A DNA stretch of 33,857 bases from an uncultured Oscillospiraceae bacterium. GTDB taxonomy: Bacteria; Bacillota; Clostridia; Oscillospirales; Oscillospiraceae. How positions within the stretch are numbered: the first letter of the stretch is position 1; each line of letters starts with the position of its first letter. The stretch lies in contig CAKTNW010000021.1 of NCBI GenBank assembly GCA_934589145.1, positions 1 to 33,857 of the forward strand, read 5' to 3'. Position numbers and translations under genes: made by a program. Of the stretch, positions 1 to 7,045 are shown one piece after another. Under the pieces are notes generated by a model. That model saw nothing but the letters and a program-made list of their open reading frames with translations, did no database searches and was not told where the DNA came from.

Positions 1-225
1 GACGTGGACGACGTGGACGCGGTGTTCAACTACGACGTGCCGGAGGAGAACGAGTATTACATCCACCGCATCGGCCGGACAGGCCGTGCCAAGCGCCACG
101 GCGTGGCCTACACGCTGCTGAGCGATTTTCCCAGCCGCATGCGCCTGGACGATATCGTCCGCAACACCCGCAGCCAGGTGGTATCCGCCAAATTGGCCGA
201 CGACGGCAGTATCGTGACGGAGTAG
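1..225 (+). CDS. DEAD-box RNA helicase, C-terminal end (partial)
   Basis: This is the last part of an ATP-dependent RNA helicase; the gene begins before the window, so the in-frame GTG at 4 is not a real start. The visible 74 residues contain the end of the RecA-like helicase C domain, including motif VI ([11 protein letters not shown]), whose arginines contact ATP and RNA, preceded by a VFNYDVP segment typical of DEAD-box proteins such as CsdA/DbpA/CshA. Only about 45 residues follow motif VI, with no long basic RNA-binding tail, so this looks like a short-tailed member. DEAD-box proteins unwind short RNA duplexes in ribosome assembly or mRNA turnover; which job applies here cannot be read from this fragment. 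The stop codon TAG lies inside a GC-rich palindrome (222-247). Confidence 0.9.
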   Translation, partial: DVDDVDAVFNYDVPEENEYYIHRIGRTGRAKRHGVAYTLLSDFPSRMRLDDIVRNTRSQVVSAKLADDGSIVTE

Positions 226-247
226 GGCGGGGTGACCACACCCCGCC
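222..247. repeat. GC-rich palindrome of the GTAGGGCGGGG family
   Basis: A perfect 9-bp stem (226-234 with 239-247, loop ACCA) begins directly at the helicase stop codon. The left end GTAGGGCGGGGTGACC is shared almost exactly with the palindrome at 18837-18870, and the family also appears around 13248-13571. No T-run follows, so it is not a classical terminator. It is probably a REP-like dispersed intergenic repeat. Confidence 0.7.
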
Positions 248-290
248 GCCCGGTGGACGGCGGCACCTATGGTGAACGGCGGTACCCAAG

Positions 291-405
291 GCCCCCTCTG
301 AGAGGGGGCTGTCACCGAAGGTGACAAGGGGAGAGAACAAGAGACATAAATTCTCTCCCTCCGTCATGACCTTACGGTCATGCCACCTCCCTCGTCAGAG
401 GGAGG
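291..405. repeat. Block of four to five consecutive hairpins (composite intergenic repeat)
   Basis: Five inverted repeats follow one another: 291-299/301-309 (GCCCCCTCT and its complement, almost no loop), 311-316/320-325 (GTCACC-GAA-GGTGAC), 330-337/351-358 (GGAGAGAA/TTCTCTCC), 365-371/376-382 (CATGACC-TTAC-GGTCATG) and 386-393/398-405 (CCTCCCTC-GTCA-GAGGGAGG). None is followed by a T-run. The regular spacing of perfect stems suggests a mobile or amplified repeat unit, or a structured untranslated region, upstream of the lipoprotein gene at 451. Confidence 0.7.
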
Positions 406-450
406 CGATTGATTGATACCTTCCCCCGCACCCCTTGAAAGGAGCATCCC

Positions 451-2136
451 ATGAAACACACCAAACGACTTCTGGCGCTGGTGCTGGCGCTGTGCATGGC
501 GCTGACGCTGGCGGCCTGCGGCCAGGCGGAGACGGAGCACATGACCGTCCGGGCCGCGCTGGTGGGCGCACCCAACACGCTGGATCCCGCTCGTGCCATC
601 ACCGAATCGGAAAAGACCGTGGCCGCCCAGCTGTTCGAGAATCTGATGAAGCTCAGCGCCACCGGTACCCTGACCGCCGGTCAGGCGTCCTCCTATTCCT
701 ATAAGGACAACATGGACGGCACCGAGACGTATACCTTTACCCTCCGCAATGACATCTACTGGTCGGACGGCCAGAAGGTCACCGCCGGCGACTTTGTTTA
801 TGCCTGGCAGCGGCTGGTGGATCCCGAGACAAAATCTCCCCACGCCTCCATCCTGAACATGGTGGCGGGCTATGCCGACGCGGTGGCCGGTGATCCGGCG
901 GCCCTGCAGGTGTATGCCCCTGACGCGCGCACCTTTGTGGTGACCATCAGCGGCCACTGCTCCTACTTTTTGCAGGTGGTGTGTACGGCGGTGTCCACCA
1001 TGCCGGTGCGCGCCAGCGTGACCCAAGTACCGGAGGTGGACACCACCACGAGTGATTCCTCCGGCGACAGCCAGAGCGCGGCAGATACCGCGGCGGAACC
1101 CGAGCCGCAGCCCGATTGGTCCATGTCCTCCGCCACGCTGCTGACCAACGGCCCATTTGCCGTTGTTTCGCTGAACGCCGACGGTCTGAGCGCCACCGCG
1201 GTCCCCAAATACTACGACGCCCGCCGCCTGGGCCCCGACCGGCTGGAGTTCACCTACGCCGATACCACCGAGTCTGCCATGGCCCTGTACGACAGCGGCG
1301 ACGCCGACTTCGTGCTGGATGCCGGTGAGGCGGAGAACGCGGTGGAAGCGTCCTCCGGCAATGTCAGCACCGTGCTGGTAAACCAGATGGCCACCAGCCT
1401 CAGCGAGAGTGTGCGCCAGGCCATGTCCATGGTCATTGACCGCAACGCCCTGGCGGAGTCCGTCACGGCGGACGGCGAGGTGTACCGTGCCGCCGAGGGT
1501 CTGATCCCCTACGGTATCGTTACCTCCCAGGGCGAATCCTTCCGCCAGCTGAACGGCGCGGTGATCGACAACGACCCCGAAAAGTATCAGGAGCGGTGCG
1601 ACGCCGCCAAGGAGCTGCTCAGCACCGCCGGCTATACCCCCAGCATGCTGGAGCATATGAACCCTGTCACGCTGCTGTACGAAAATACCGGCAGCAACGC
1701 CAAGGTGGCCCAGGCGCTGCAGACCGCGTGGCGGGATGTGCTGGGCGTCCGGATCTCCATCCGGGGCGTGACGCCGGAGGAGATGATGACCGTGCTGCGC
1801 AACGGCGAGTTCTCGCTGGTTCTGACCAATATCAACGGCGACCGCAACACCGCCCTTAGCTATCTGGGCCGCTTCAGCAGCAGTCAGCTGGAGAACTACG
1901 GCCAGTACTACTCCAACGCCTACGACATGCTGATCCGCACCGCCGCTAACTCCAGCAGTGACGAGGCCCGGGACGCCTATCTGGCGGACGCCGAGACCAT
2001 GCTGCTTGACAGCGGCTATGTGATGCCCCTGTATAATGAGACGTACACCTGGCTGCTGCGGGATACCCTGACGGGCCTGCAGACCGACGGCATGGGGGTG
2101 TATTACTTCCAGAATGTGGTAAAAACATCGGCATAA
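451..2136 (+). CDS. Oligopeptide-binding lipoprotein of an ABC transporter (SBP_bac_5 / OppA-like)
   Basis: 561 residues. The N-terminus is a lipoprotein signal peptide: basic MKHTKR, a hydrophobic stretch, then the lipobox LAAC (Cys about residue 23). The mature part has family-5 solute-binding signatures: an NTLDPARA segment, LFENLMKL, and FVYAWQRLVDPETKSP, which closely matches OppA-type proteins. It should sit on the outer face of the membrane and deliver peptides to a permease. A Ser/Asp/Glu-rich low-complexity stretch (about residues 192-220) interrupts the fold and is unusual for the family. No permease or ATPase genes flank it, so it is an orphan binding protein that must use a transporter encoded elsewhere or act as a sensor. 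The start is supported by GAAAGGAG upstream of the ATG. Confidence 0.88.
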   Translation: MKHTKRLLALVLALCMALTLAACGQAETEHMTVRAALVGAPNTLDPARAITESEKTVAAQLFENLMKLSATGTLTAGQASSYSYKDNMDGTETYTFTLRNDIYWSDGQKVTAGDFVYAWQRLVDPETKSPHASILNMVAGYADAVAGDPAALQVYAPDARTFVVTISGHCSYFLQVVCTAVSTMPVRASVTQVPEVDTTTSDSSGDSQSAADTAAEPEPQPDWSMSSATLLTNGPFAVVSLNADGLSATAVPKYYDARRLGPDRLEFTYADTTESAMALYDSGDADFVLDAGEAENAVEASSGNVSTVLVNQMATSLSESVRQAMSMVIDRNALAESVTADGEVYRAAEGLIPYGIVTSQGESFRQLNGAVIDNDPEKYQERCDAAKELLSTAGYTPSMLEHMNPVTLLYENTGSNAKVAQALQTAWRDVLGVRISIRGVTPEEMMTVLRNGEFSLVLTNINGDRNTALSYLGRFSSSQLENYGQYYSNAYDMLIRTAANSSSDEARDAYLADAETMLLDSGYVMPLYNETYTWLLRDTLTGLQTDGMGVYYFQNVVKTSA

Positions 2137-2150
2137 CAACAGAAACAAGA

Positions 2151-2176
2151 CGACCGTCCGAGGGGACGGTCGTTTT
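2151..2176 (+). terminator. Intrinsic terminator of the oppA-like gene
   Basis: A 9-bp perfect stem (CGACCGTCC 2151-2159 with GGACGGTCG 2164-2172, loop GAGG) is followed by TTTT, 14 nt after the stop codon. Confidence 0.85.
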
Positions 2177-2197
2177 GCCGCGTGGCGCGTGGAGGGC

Positions 2198-2246
2198 TTG
2201 ACAAATGTCTGAAATCGGACTATAATCCGGAAGTCTGATTTCGGAC
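2198..2246 (+). promoter_or_regulatory. Consensus promoter of the marR-MATE operon with duplicated MarR-type operator
   Basis: TTGACA (2198-2203) and TATAAT (2221-2226) are perfect consensus boxes with a 17-bp spacer. Two near-identical 14-mers are superimposed: GTCTGAAATCGGAC (2207-2220), filling the spacer, and GTCTGATTTCGGAC (2233-2246), covering the expected transcription start. Each is an imperfect palindrome, and the second in reverse complement matches the first at 12 of 14 bases. Occupancy of either would block RNA polymerase, so autorepression by the downstream MarR protein is the simple inference. Confidence 0.85.
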
Positions 2247-2263
2247 AAAAGGGAGGACGCGCC

Positions 2264-2731
2264 ATGGAACAGCGGACGTCCGCGCTGGCGGCATACAACG
2301 AGCTTTATAAGGAGCAGGACGACCTGTACCGGGCGGCGGCCCGGGGCTTCGGACTGTCCGACTGCGCTTTCTGGGTGCTGTACGCCCTGCGGGAGGCGGG
2401 ACGGCCCCTGACCCAGAGCGGCGTGTGCGCCGCCGTGTACCAGCCCAAGCAGACGGTGCATTCCGCCCTGAAGAAGCTGATGGGGGAGGGCTATCTCCAA
2501 TTGACGGAGGGCCGGGATCGCCGCAGCAAGTATCTGGTGCTGACGGAACGGGGCGAGGCGATGGTGCGCCGCACCATCGACCCGGTGATGGCGGCGGAGA
2601 CGGCGGCCATGGACACCCTGACGGAGGGCGAAAGGGCGCAGCTTCTGGCACTGCAGCGCCGCTATAACGCCGCGCTGCGGCAATACCTGCCCCAGGCGGG
2701 GGAGCGGGAAAGGGAACAAAACGAGGAGTAG
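2264..2731 (+). CDS. MarR-family transcriptional regulator
   Basis: 155 residues, the usual MarR length. The core has a winged helix-turn-helix: a helix at LSDCAFWVLYALREAG, recognition region TQSGVCAAVYQPKQTVHSALKKL, then the wing EGRDRRSKYLVLTERG, where the basic Arg-Arg pair usually contacts the minor groove. N- and C-terminal helices would form the dimer interface. The protein is cytoplasmic and probably represses its own promoter through the two 14-bp operators upstream, releasing DNA on binding a ligand that cannot be deduced here. The downstream MATE exporter starts 4 nt after its stop codon, so the two are co-transcribed and the regulator very likely controls drug or metabolite efflux. 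The ATG follows AAAGGGAGG. Confidence 0.92.
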   Translation: MEQRTSALAAYNELYKEQDDLYRAAARGFGLSDCAFWVLYALREAGRPLTQSGVCAAVYQPKQTVHSALKKLMGEGYLQLTEGRDRRSKYLVLTERGEAMVRRTIDPVMAAETAAMDTLTEGERAQLLALQRRYNAALRQYLPQAGEREREQNEE

Positions 2732-2735
2732 ACCA

Positions 2736-4073
2736 ATGAAAATGAAAATACAGTTATCTGATCACTTTACCTATAAAATGCTGCTGCGGTTCGTGCTGCC
2801 GTCCATTATCATGATGGTGTTCACCTCCATCTATGGCGTGGTGGACGGCCTGTTCGTGTCTAACTTTGTGGGCAAGACCCCCTTCGCGGCGGTGAACCTG
2901 GTGATGCCCTTCATCATGATCTTCGGCGGCATCGGCTTCATGTTCGGCACCGGCGGCAGCGCCCTGGTGGCCAAGACCATGGGGGAGGGGGACAAGCACC
3001 GGGCCAACCAGTACTTCACCATGATGATCGTGGTGACCCTGATCTGCGGCGTCATCATCTCCACCGTGGGCGTCATCTACATGGAGCCTATCTCCATTTT
3101 CCTGGGGGCCGACGAGGAGATGCTGGCGGACTGCGTGCTGTACGGCCGCATCGTGCTGGCTTTCAACACCGCGTTCATGCTGCAGAACGTGTTCCAGAGC
3201 TTCCTCATCGCGGCGGAAAAGCCCAAGCTGGGCCTGTGGATCACGGTGGCGGCAGGTGTCACCAATATGGTGCTGGACGCACTGTTTATGGCGGTGTTCC
3301 ACTGGGGCGTGGCCGGCGCGGCTATCGCCACCGGCATCAGCCAGGTGGTGGGGGGCGTGCTGCCGCTGGTGTACTTCCTGCGGCCCAATTCCAGCCTGCT
3401 GCGGATGACGAAAACAAAGCTGGAGCTGCGGCCCGTCCTGCAGGCCAGCGGCAACGGCGCGTCAGAGCTGGTCAGCAACGTGACGGCGTCGGTGGTGGGC
3501 ATGCTGTACAATTTCCAGCTGCTGCGGCTGTCGGGCCAGAACGGCGTGGCGGCCTACGGCGTGCTGATGTATGTGGAGTTCATCTTTGCCGCCGTGTTCA
3601 TCGGCTATGCCATCGGCTGCGCGCCTATTATCAGCTATCACTTCGGCGCGGGCAATCACGGCGAACTGAGGAATCTGCTGAAAAAGAGCGTGCTGCTGAT
3701 GGGCACGGGCGGCCTTTTGATGGTGGGTGCGGCCCAGGCGCTGGCCGTTCCCATGGCAAGGCTGTTCGTGGGGTATGACGATGTGCTCTGCCAGATGACG
3801 GTGCATGCCTTCCGCATCTCCACGGTGGCCTTCGCCCTGGTGGGGTTCAACATCTTCAACTCCTCCTTCTTCACGGCGCTGAACGACGGCATGGTGTCAG
3901 CCATCATCTCCTTCCTGCGTACCTTCGTGTTCAAGCTGTCGGCCGTGCTGCTGCTGCCCATGATCTGGAAGCTGGACGGCATCTGGTGGGCCGGTGTGGC
4001 GGCGGAGATCTGCGCCTTCGGCGTGGGGCTGGCCTTCCTGTTTGGCAAGCGGAAGAAATATCAGTATATGTAA
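2736..4073 (+). CDS. MATE-family multidrug/metabolite efflux transporter
   Basis: 445 residues with about twelve hydrophobic helices, the normal MATE size. The first helices read MLLRFVLPSIIMMVFTSIYGVVDGLFV, followed by GGIGFMFGTGGSALVAKTMGEGD, both recognisable MatE-family segments. These integral membrane proteins export cationic drugs or metabolites in exchange for Na+ or H+. The substrate is unknown. The gene starts 4 nt after marR with a GGAG ribosome-binding site inside the marR end, so translation is probably coupled and expression follows the MarR-controlled promoter at 2198-2226. It belongs to the large clostridial branch of MATE proteins often annotated only as MATE efflux transporters; a specific DinF or NorM assignment is not supported. 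Confidence 0.93.
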   Translation: MKMKIQLSDHFTYKMLLRFVLPSIIMMVFTSIYGVVDGLFVSNFVGKTPFAAVNLVMPFIMIFGGIGFMFGTGGSALVAKTMGEGDKHRANQYFTMMIVVTLICGVIISTVGVIYMEPISIFLGADEEMLADCVLYGRIVLAFNTAFMLQNVFQSFLIAAEKPKLGLWITVAAGVTNMVLDALFMAVFHWGVAGAAIATGISQVVGGVLPLVYFLRPNSSLLRMTKTKLELRPVLQASGNGASELVSNVTASVVGMLYNFQLLRLSGQNGVAAYGVLMYVEFIFAAVFIGYAIGCAPIISYHFGAGNHGELRNLLKKSVLLMGTGGLLMVGAAQALAVPMARLFVGYDDVLCQMTVHAFRISTVAFALVGFNIFNSSFFTALNDGMVSAIISFLRTFVFKLSAVLLLPMIWKLDGIWWAGVAAEICAFGVGLAFLFGKRKKYQYM

Positions 4074-4139
4074 GATGCATACCTTCCGCCGTGCATATGC
4101 GGATAAATAATTTATTCACGGGAAATTTTATAATATTTT

Positions 4140-4171
4140 CAGAGATCCGTTGCCTTTTCAACGGATCTCTG
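4140..4171. terminator. Strong hairpin after the MATE gene (possible terminator)
   Basis: CAGAGATCCGTT (4140-4151) pairs perfectly with AACGGATCTCTG (4160-4171), a 12-bp stem with an 8-nt loop. The following TTACTATG is not a proper T-run, so a role as transcription terminator of marR-MATE is likely by position but not proven by sequence. Confidence 0.5.
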
Positions 4172-4250
4172 TTACTATGTAACCTGAAAAGAGCATGCGT
4201 CCGGAGCGTTTTCTCCCGGCGGTGTCTATGACAGAATAAGGCGGTGCGAT

Positions 4251-5111
4251 ATGCAGGTAAAGGAAAAACTGAAGCAATACGGGATCATCACCTTTGGCTG
4301 TGCGCTGTACGCGCTGGGCTTCTGCTGGTGCTGCGTGCCCGGTCATATGACCATCGGCGGATTGACCGGTGTGGCCCAGGTGCTGAATGTTTTCTTTCCG
4401 GCGCTTCCTGTGGGCATCATGACGCTGGTGATGAATGTGCCGCTGTTCATTCTGGGCCTGAAGCTGCTGGGAAAGAACGTGCTGTTCAGCTCACTGTACG
4501 CCATGGCGGTCAGTTCGCTGATGATCGACGGCATCAACGCCATCCATAGCTTTCAGCCGCTGGAGCCGGTGCTGGCCTGCGTTTACGGCGGCATCATCTG
4601 CGGCGTGGCCTTCGGCCTTATGCTGCGGCAGGGCGCCACCACCGGCGGCACGGAGCTGGCGGCCCGTCTGGTCAAGCTGAAGGTACAGCAGCTGCCCATC
4701 GGCAAGCTGTGTCTGGCCATCGACCTGGTGGTCATCGTCACCTATTCGCTGACCTTCCGCCAGCTAACCCAGGCGCTGTACAGCATCGCCATGCTGTATA
4801 TCTGCACCACCATGATGGACAAGGTGGTCTATGGAGGCAACGCCGCCAAAATGGCCTATATCATCAGTCCTCAGCATGAGGAGATCACCCGGCAGCTGCT
4901 GGAGCTGGATCTGGGCGTCACGCTGCTGGACGGCACCGGAGCCTATGCCCACAAGCCCGCACAGGTCATTATGTGCGCCTTCAGCCGCGGCTATATCATC
5001 CCGGTGAAGAAACTGGTGCAGCGCATCGACCCCAATGCCTTTATCATCGTCTGCGATACCCACGAGATTTTGGGCGAGGGCTTCGGCACCTACGATCCCA
5101 CAGGGTTGTAA
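4251..5111 (+). CDS. YitT family membrane protein (DUF161 + DUF2179)
   Basis: 286 residues. The N-terminal two thirds are hydrophobic with five or six predicted membrane helices. They carry the YitT signatures: an N-terminal helix, HMTIGGLTGVAQVLN, and LMLRQGATTGGTELAARLV. The last ~80 residues form the cytoplasmic DUF2179 domain (from about KMAYIISPQHEEITRQLL to the ILGEGFGTY end), a PII-like fold. The molecular function of YitT proteins is not established; transport or regulation has been suggested from the architecture. The gene is monocistronic: it has its own ribosome-binding site (AAGG, 8 nt before ATG) and is closed by the strong terminator at 5120-5157. Confidence 0.9.
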   Translation: MQVKEKLKQYGIITFGCALYALGFCWCCVPGHMTIGGLTGVAQVLNVFFPALPVGIMTLVMNVPLFILGLKLLGKNVLFSSLYAMAVSSLMIDGINAIHSFQPLEPVLACVYGGIICGVAFGLMLRQGATTGGTELAARLVKLKVQQLPIGKLCLAIDLVVIVTYSLTFRQLTQALYSIAMLYICTTMMDKVVYGGNAAKMAYIISPQHEEITRQLLELDLGVTLLDGTGAYAHKPAQVIMCAFSRGYIIPVKKLVQRIDPNAFIIVCDTHEILGEGFGTYDPTGL

Positions 5112-5119
5112 GTCCATAG

Positions 5120-5157
5120 AAAAGGCCGGTTCAGAGAAGCGTCTGAACCGGCCTTTT
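5120..5157 (+). terminator. Intrinsic terminator of the yitT-like gene
   Basis: A 15-bp perfect stem (5120-5134 with 5143-5157; left arm AAAAGGCCGGTTCAG) ends in CCTTTT. Because both arms begin or end with A/T runs, it could terminate in both directions. Confidence 0.9.
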
Positions 5158-5180
5158 GCGCGAAAAAGATTTTTCTAAAT

Positions 5181-5215
5181 TACCCATTGACAAGGTGGGT
5201 AAAACGTGTTATCAT
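5181..5215 (+). promoter_or_regulatory. iscS-iscU promoter with an inverted repeat around the -35 box
   Basis: TTGACA (5187-5192), 17-bp spacer and TATCAT (5210-5215) form a good sigma-A promoter. The -35 box is enclosed by a perfect inverted repeat, TACCCA (5181-5186) and TGGGTA (5196-5201), spaced 9 nt. This is a plausible operator for an Rrf2/IscR-type repressor, but no such gene lies beside it. Confidence 0.7.
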
Positions 5216-5282
5216 CCAATCAACCTACAAAAATGGTGGGCAAAATCCACCGGACAATATACACATATTCAGGAGGAACGCT

Positions 5283-6470
5283 ATGCAGATCTATGCAGAT
5301 AACGCGGCCACCACCAAAATGAGCCGCACAGCCATCGACGCGATGCTGCCCTATATGGAGACCTATTTCGGAAATCCCTCCAGCCTGCACACCATTGGCC
5401 AGCAGGCGGCGGAAGCCCTGCAGAAGGCCCGGGAGACCGTGGCGGAGTGCCTGGGCTGCCAGCCTCGGGAGATCACCTTTACCTCCGGCGGCAGCGAGGC
5501 CGACAACCAGGCCCTTGTCTCCGCCGCCCGCATCGGCGAACGGAAGGGCAAGAAGCACATCATCTCCACCGCTTTCGAGCATCATGCCATCCTGCACACC
5601 CTGAAGAAGCTGGAGAAGGAGGGCTTCGAGGTGCAGCTGCTGGACGTGGGCCCCACCGGCACCATCACCGCCCAGCAGGTGGCTGACGCCATCCGGGAGG
5701 ACACCTGCCTGGTGACCATCATGTACGCCAACAACGAGATTGGCTCCATCATGCCCATCCCGGAGATCGGCACCGTGTGCAAGGAGAAGGGCGTGCTGTT
5801 CCACACCGACGCCGTCCAGGCGGCGGGCCACCTGCACATTGACGTGAAGGCCCAGAACATCGACATGCTGTCCCTGTCCGCCCACAAGTTCCACGGTCCC
5901 AAGGGCGTGGGCCTGCTGTATGCCCGCCAGGGTATCCCTCTGACCAACATCATCGAGGGCGGCGCCCAGGAGCGGGGCAAGCGTGCCGGTACCGAGAACA
6001 TCCCCGGCATCGTGGCCATGGCCGCCGCGCTGAAGGAGGCCTGCGACCACATCGACGAGAACGCCGCCAAGGTGTCCGCCCTGCGGGATAAGCTGATCGC
6101 GGGCCTGTCCAAGATCCCCCACTCCGCCGTCAACGGCGATCTGGAGCACCGGCTGCCCGGCAACGTGAACTTCTGCTTTGAGGGCATTGAGGGCGAGAGC
6201 ATTCTGCTGCTGCTGGACGCCAAGGGCATCTGCGCCAGCTCCGGCAGCGCCTGCACCAGCGGCTCGCTGGATCCCAGCCATGTGCTGCTGGCCATCGGCC
6301 GTCCCCATGAGGTGGCCCACGGCTCCCTGCGTCTGAGCCTGTGCGAGTGGAACACCGAGGAGGAAGTGGACTACATGCTGCAGGTCATCCCCGAGGTGGT
6401 GGAATATCTGCGCGGCATGTCTCCCGTGTGGAAGGAGCTGCTCTCCGGCGCACGTCAGTTCATTCTGTAA
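5283..6470 (+). CDS. iscS: Cysteine desulfurase (IscS/NifS family)
   Basis: 395 residues. This is a PLP enzyme that takes sulfur from L-cysteine as a persulfide and passes it to the scaffold protein encoded next. Visible signatures are the N-terminal YADNAATTKM, GGSEADNQAL in the cofactor site, HTDAVQAAGH, the PLP-binding lysine in SLSAHKFHGPKG, and the mobile catalytic cysteine in CASSGSACTSGSLDPSH. The active-site loop matches the NifS/IscS group I type. The ATG at 5283 is preferred because it follows AGGAGG at the right distance; an upstream in-frame TTG falls on the promoter itself. iscU follows 42 nt later with its own ribosome-binding site, and both end at the terminator 6960-6992, giving a minimal two-gene Fe-S assembly operon. 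Confidence 0.95.
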   Translation: MQIYADNAATTKMSRTAIDAMLPYMETYFGNPSSLHTIGQQAAEALQKARETVAECLGCQPREITFTSGGSEADNQALVSAARIGERKGKKHIISTAFEHHAILHTLKKLEKEGFEVQLLDVGPTGTITAQQVADAIREDTCLVTIMYANNEIGSIMPIPEIGTVCKEKGVLFHTDAVQAAGHLHIDVKAQNIDMLSLSAHKFHGPKGVGLLYARQGIPLTNIIEGGAQERGKRAGTENIPGIVAMAAALKEACDHIDENAAKVSALRDKLIAGLSKIPHSAVNGDLEHRLPGNVNFCFEGIEGESILLLLDAKGICASSGSACTSGSLDPSHVLLAIGRPHEVAHGSLRLSLCEWNTEEEVDYMLQVIPEVVEYLRGMSPVWKELLSGARQFIL

Positions 6471-6512
6471 ACGACACGACACGATATAGATTAGAATAAG
6501 GAGGATCATATC

Positions 6513-6947
6513 ATGGCTCTTTATACCGATACGGTAATGGATCACTTCATGCACCCCCGGAACGTGGGCGAGATCCCCAACGCCGACGGCGTGGGCGAGG
6601 TGGGCAACGCCAAGTGCGGCGACATCATGAAGATGTACCTGAAGATCAACGATAACGTCATCGAGGACGCCAAGTTCGAGACCTTTGGCTGCGGCAGCGC
6701 CATCGCCTCCAGCTCCATGGCCACCGAGCTCATCAAGGGCAAGACCATTGACGAGGCCCTGGCCGTCACCAACAAGCAGGTGGTGGACGCCCTGGGCGGT
6801 CTGCCCGCCTATAAGCTGCACTGCAGCGTGCTGGCGGAGGAGTCCATCAAGTCCGCCGTCAAGAACTACTATGACCGCAACAACATCCCCTATGACAAGA
6901 GCAAATTCCCCGACTGCGACGACTGTGAAGCCTGCCGCATGGTGTGA
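6513..6947 (+). CDS. iscU: Fe-S cluster assembly scaffold protein (IscU/NifU N-terminal type)
   Basis: 144 residues. The protein receives sulfur from IscS and assembles [2Fe-2S] or [4Fe-4S] clusters for transfer to apoproteins. The three conserved cluster cysteines are present, in NAKCGD (with the conserved Asp after CG), FGCGSAIASSS and KLHCSVLAEE. The start MALYTDTVMDHFMHPRNVG is typical. Odd points are the short cysteine-rich C-terminal tail (CDDCEAC), which clostridial NifU-like proteins often carry, and the absence of hscBA, fdx or iscR neighbours. The dense iron-sulfur needs of the lysine pathway (a radical SAM enzyme) are a general customer, but no direct link is shown. Confidence 0.95.
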   Translation: MALYTDTVMDHFMHPRNVGEIPNADGVGEVGNAKCGDIMKMYLKINDNVIEDAKFETFGCGSAIASSSMATELIKGKTIDEALAVTNKQVVDALGGLPAYKLHCSVLAEESIKSAVKNYYDRNNIPYDKSKFPDCDDCEACRMV

Positions 6948-6959
6948 ATATGTGTGTAT

Positions 6960-6992
6960 GAGAAAAGGCCGCCCGACGGGCGGCCTTTTCTC
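6960..6992 (+). terminator. Intrinsic terminator of iscS-iscU
   Basis: A 15-bp stem GAGAAAAGGCCGCCC (6960-6974), 3-nt loop GAC, complement 6978-6992 containing CCTTTTCTC. Very stable and symmetric. Confidence 0.9.
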
Positions 6993-7002
6993 GCGGTCAA
7001 GC

Positions 7003-7042
7003 AAAGCCTCCCCGCGGAGCATCGTTCCGCAGGGAGGCTTTT
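7003..7042. terminator. Terminator between convergent operons, serving the minus-strand NADAR gene
   Basis: AAAGCCTCCCCGCGGA (7003-7018) pairs with TCCGCAGGGAGGCTTT (7026-7041) with one C/A mismatch. It lies 4 nt beyond the stop codon of the minus-strand gene and carries A/T ends on both sides, so it probably terminates that transcript and backs up the iscU terminator. Confidence 0.7.
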
Positions 7043-7045
7043 GGT

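Noticed and set aside
364..2298. Long minus-strand open frame opposite the oppA-like gene
   Set aside because: His/Gly/Gln/Val-rich translation typical of antisense of GC-rich genes; the plus-strand protein has a signal peptide and family motifs.
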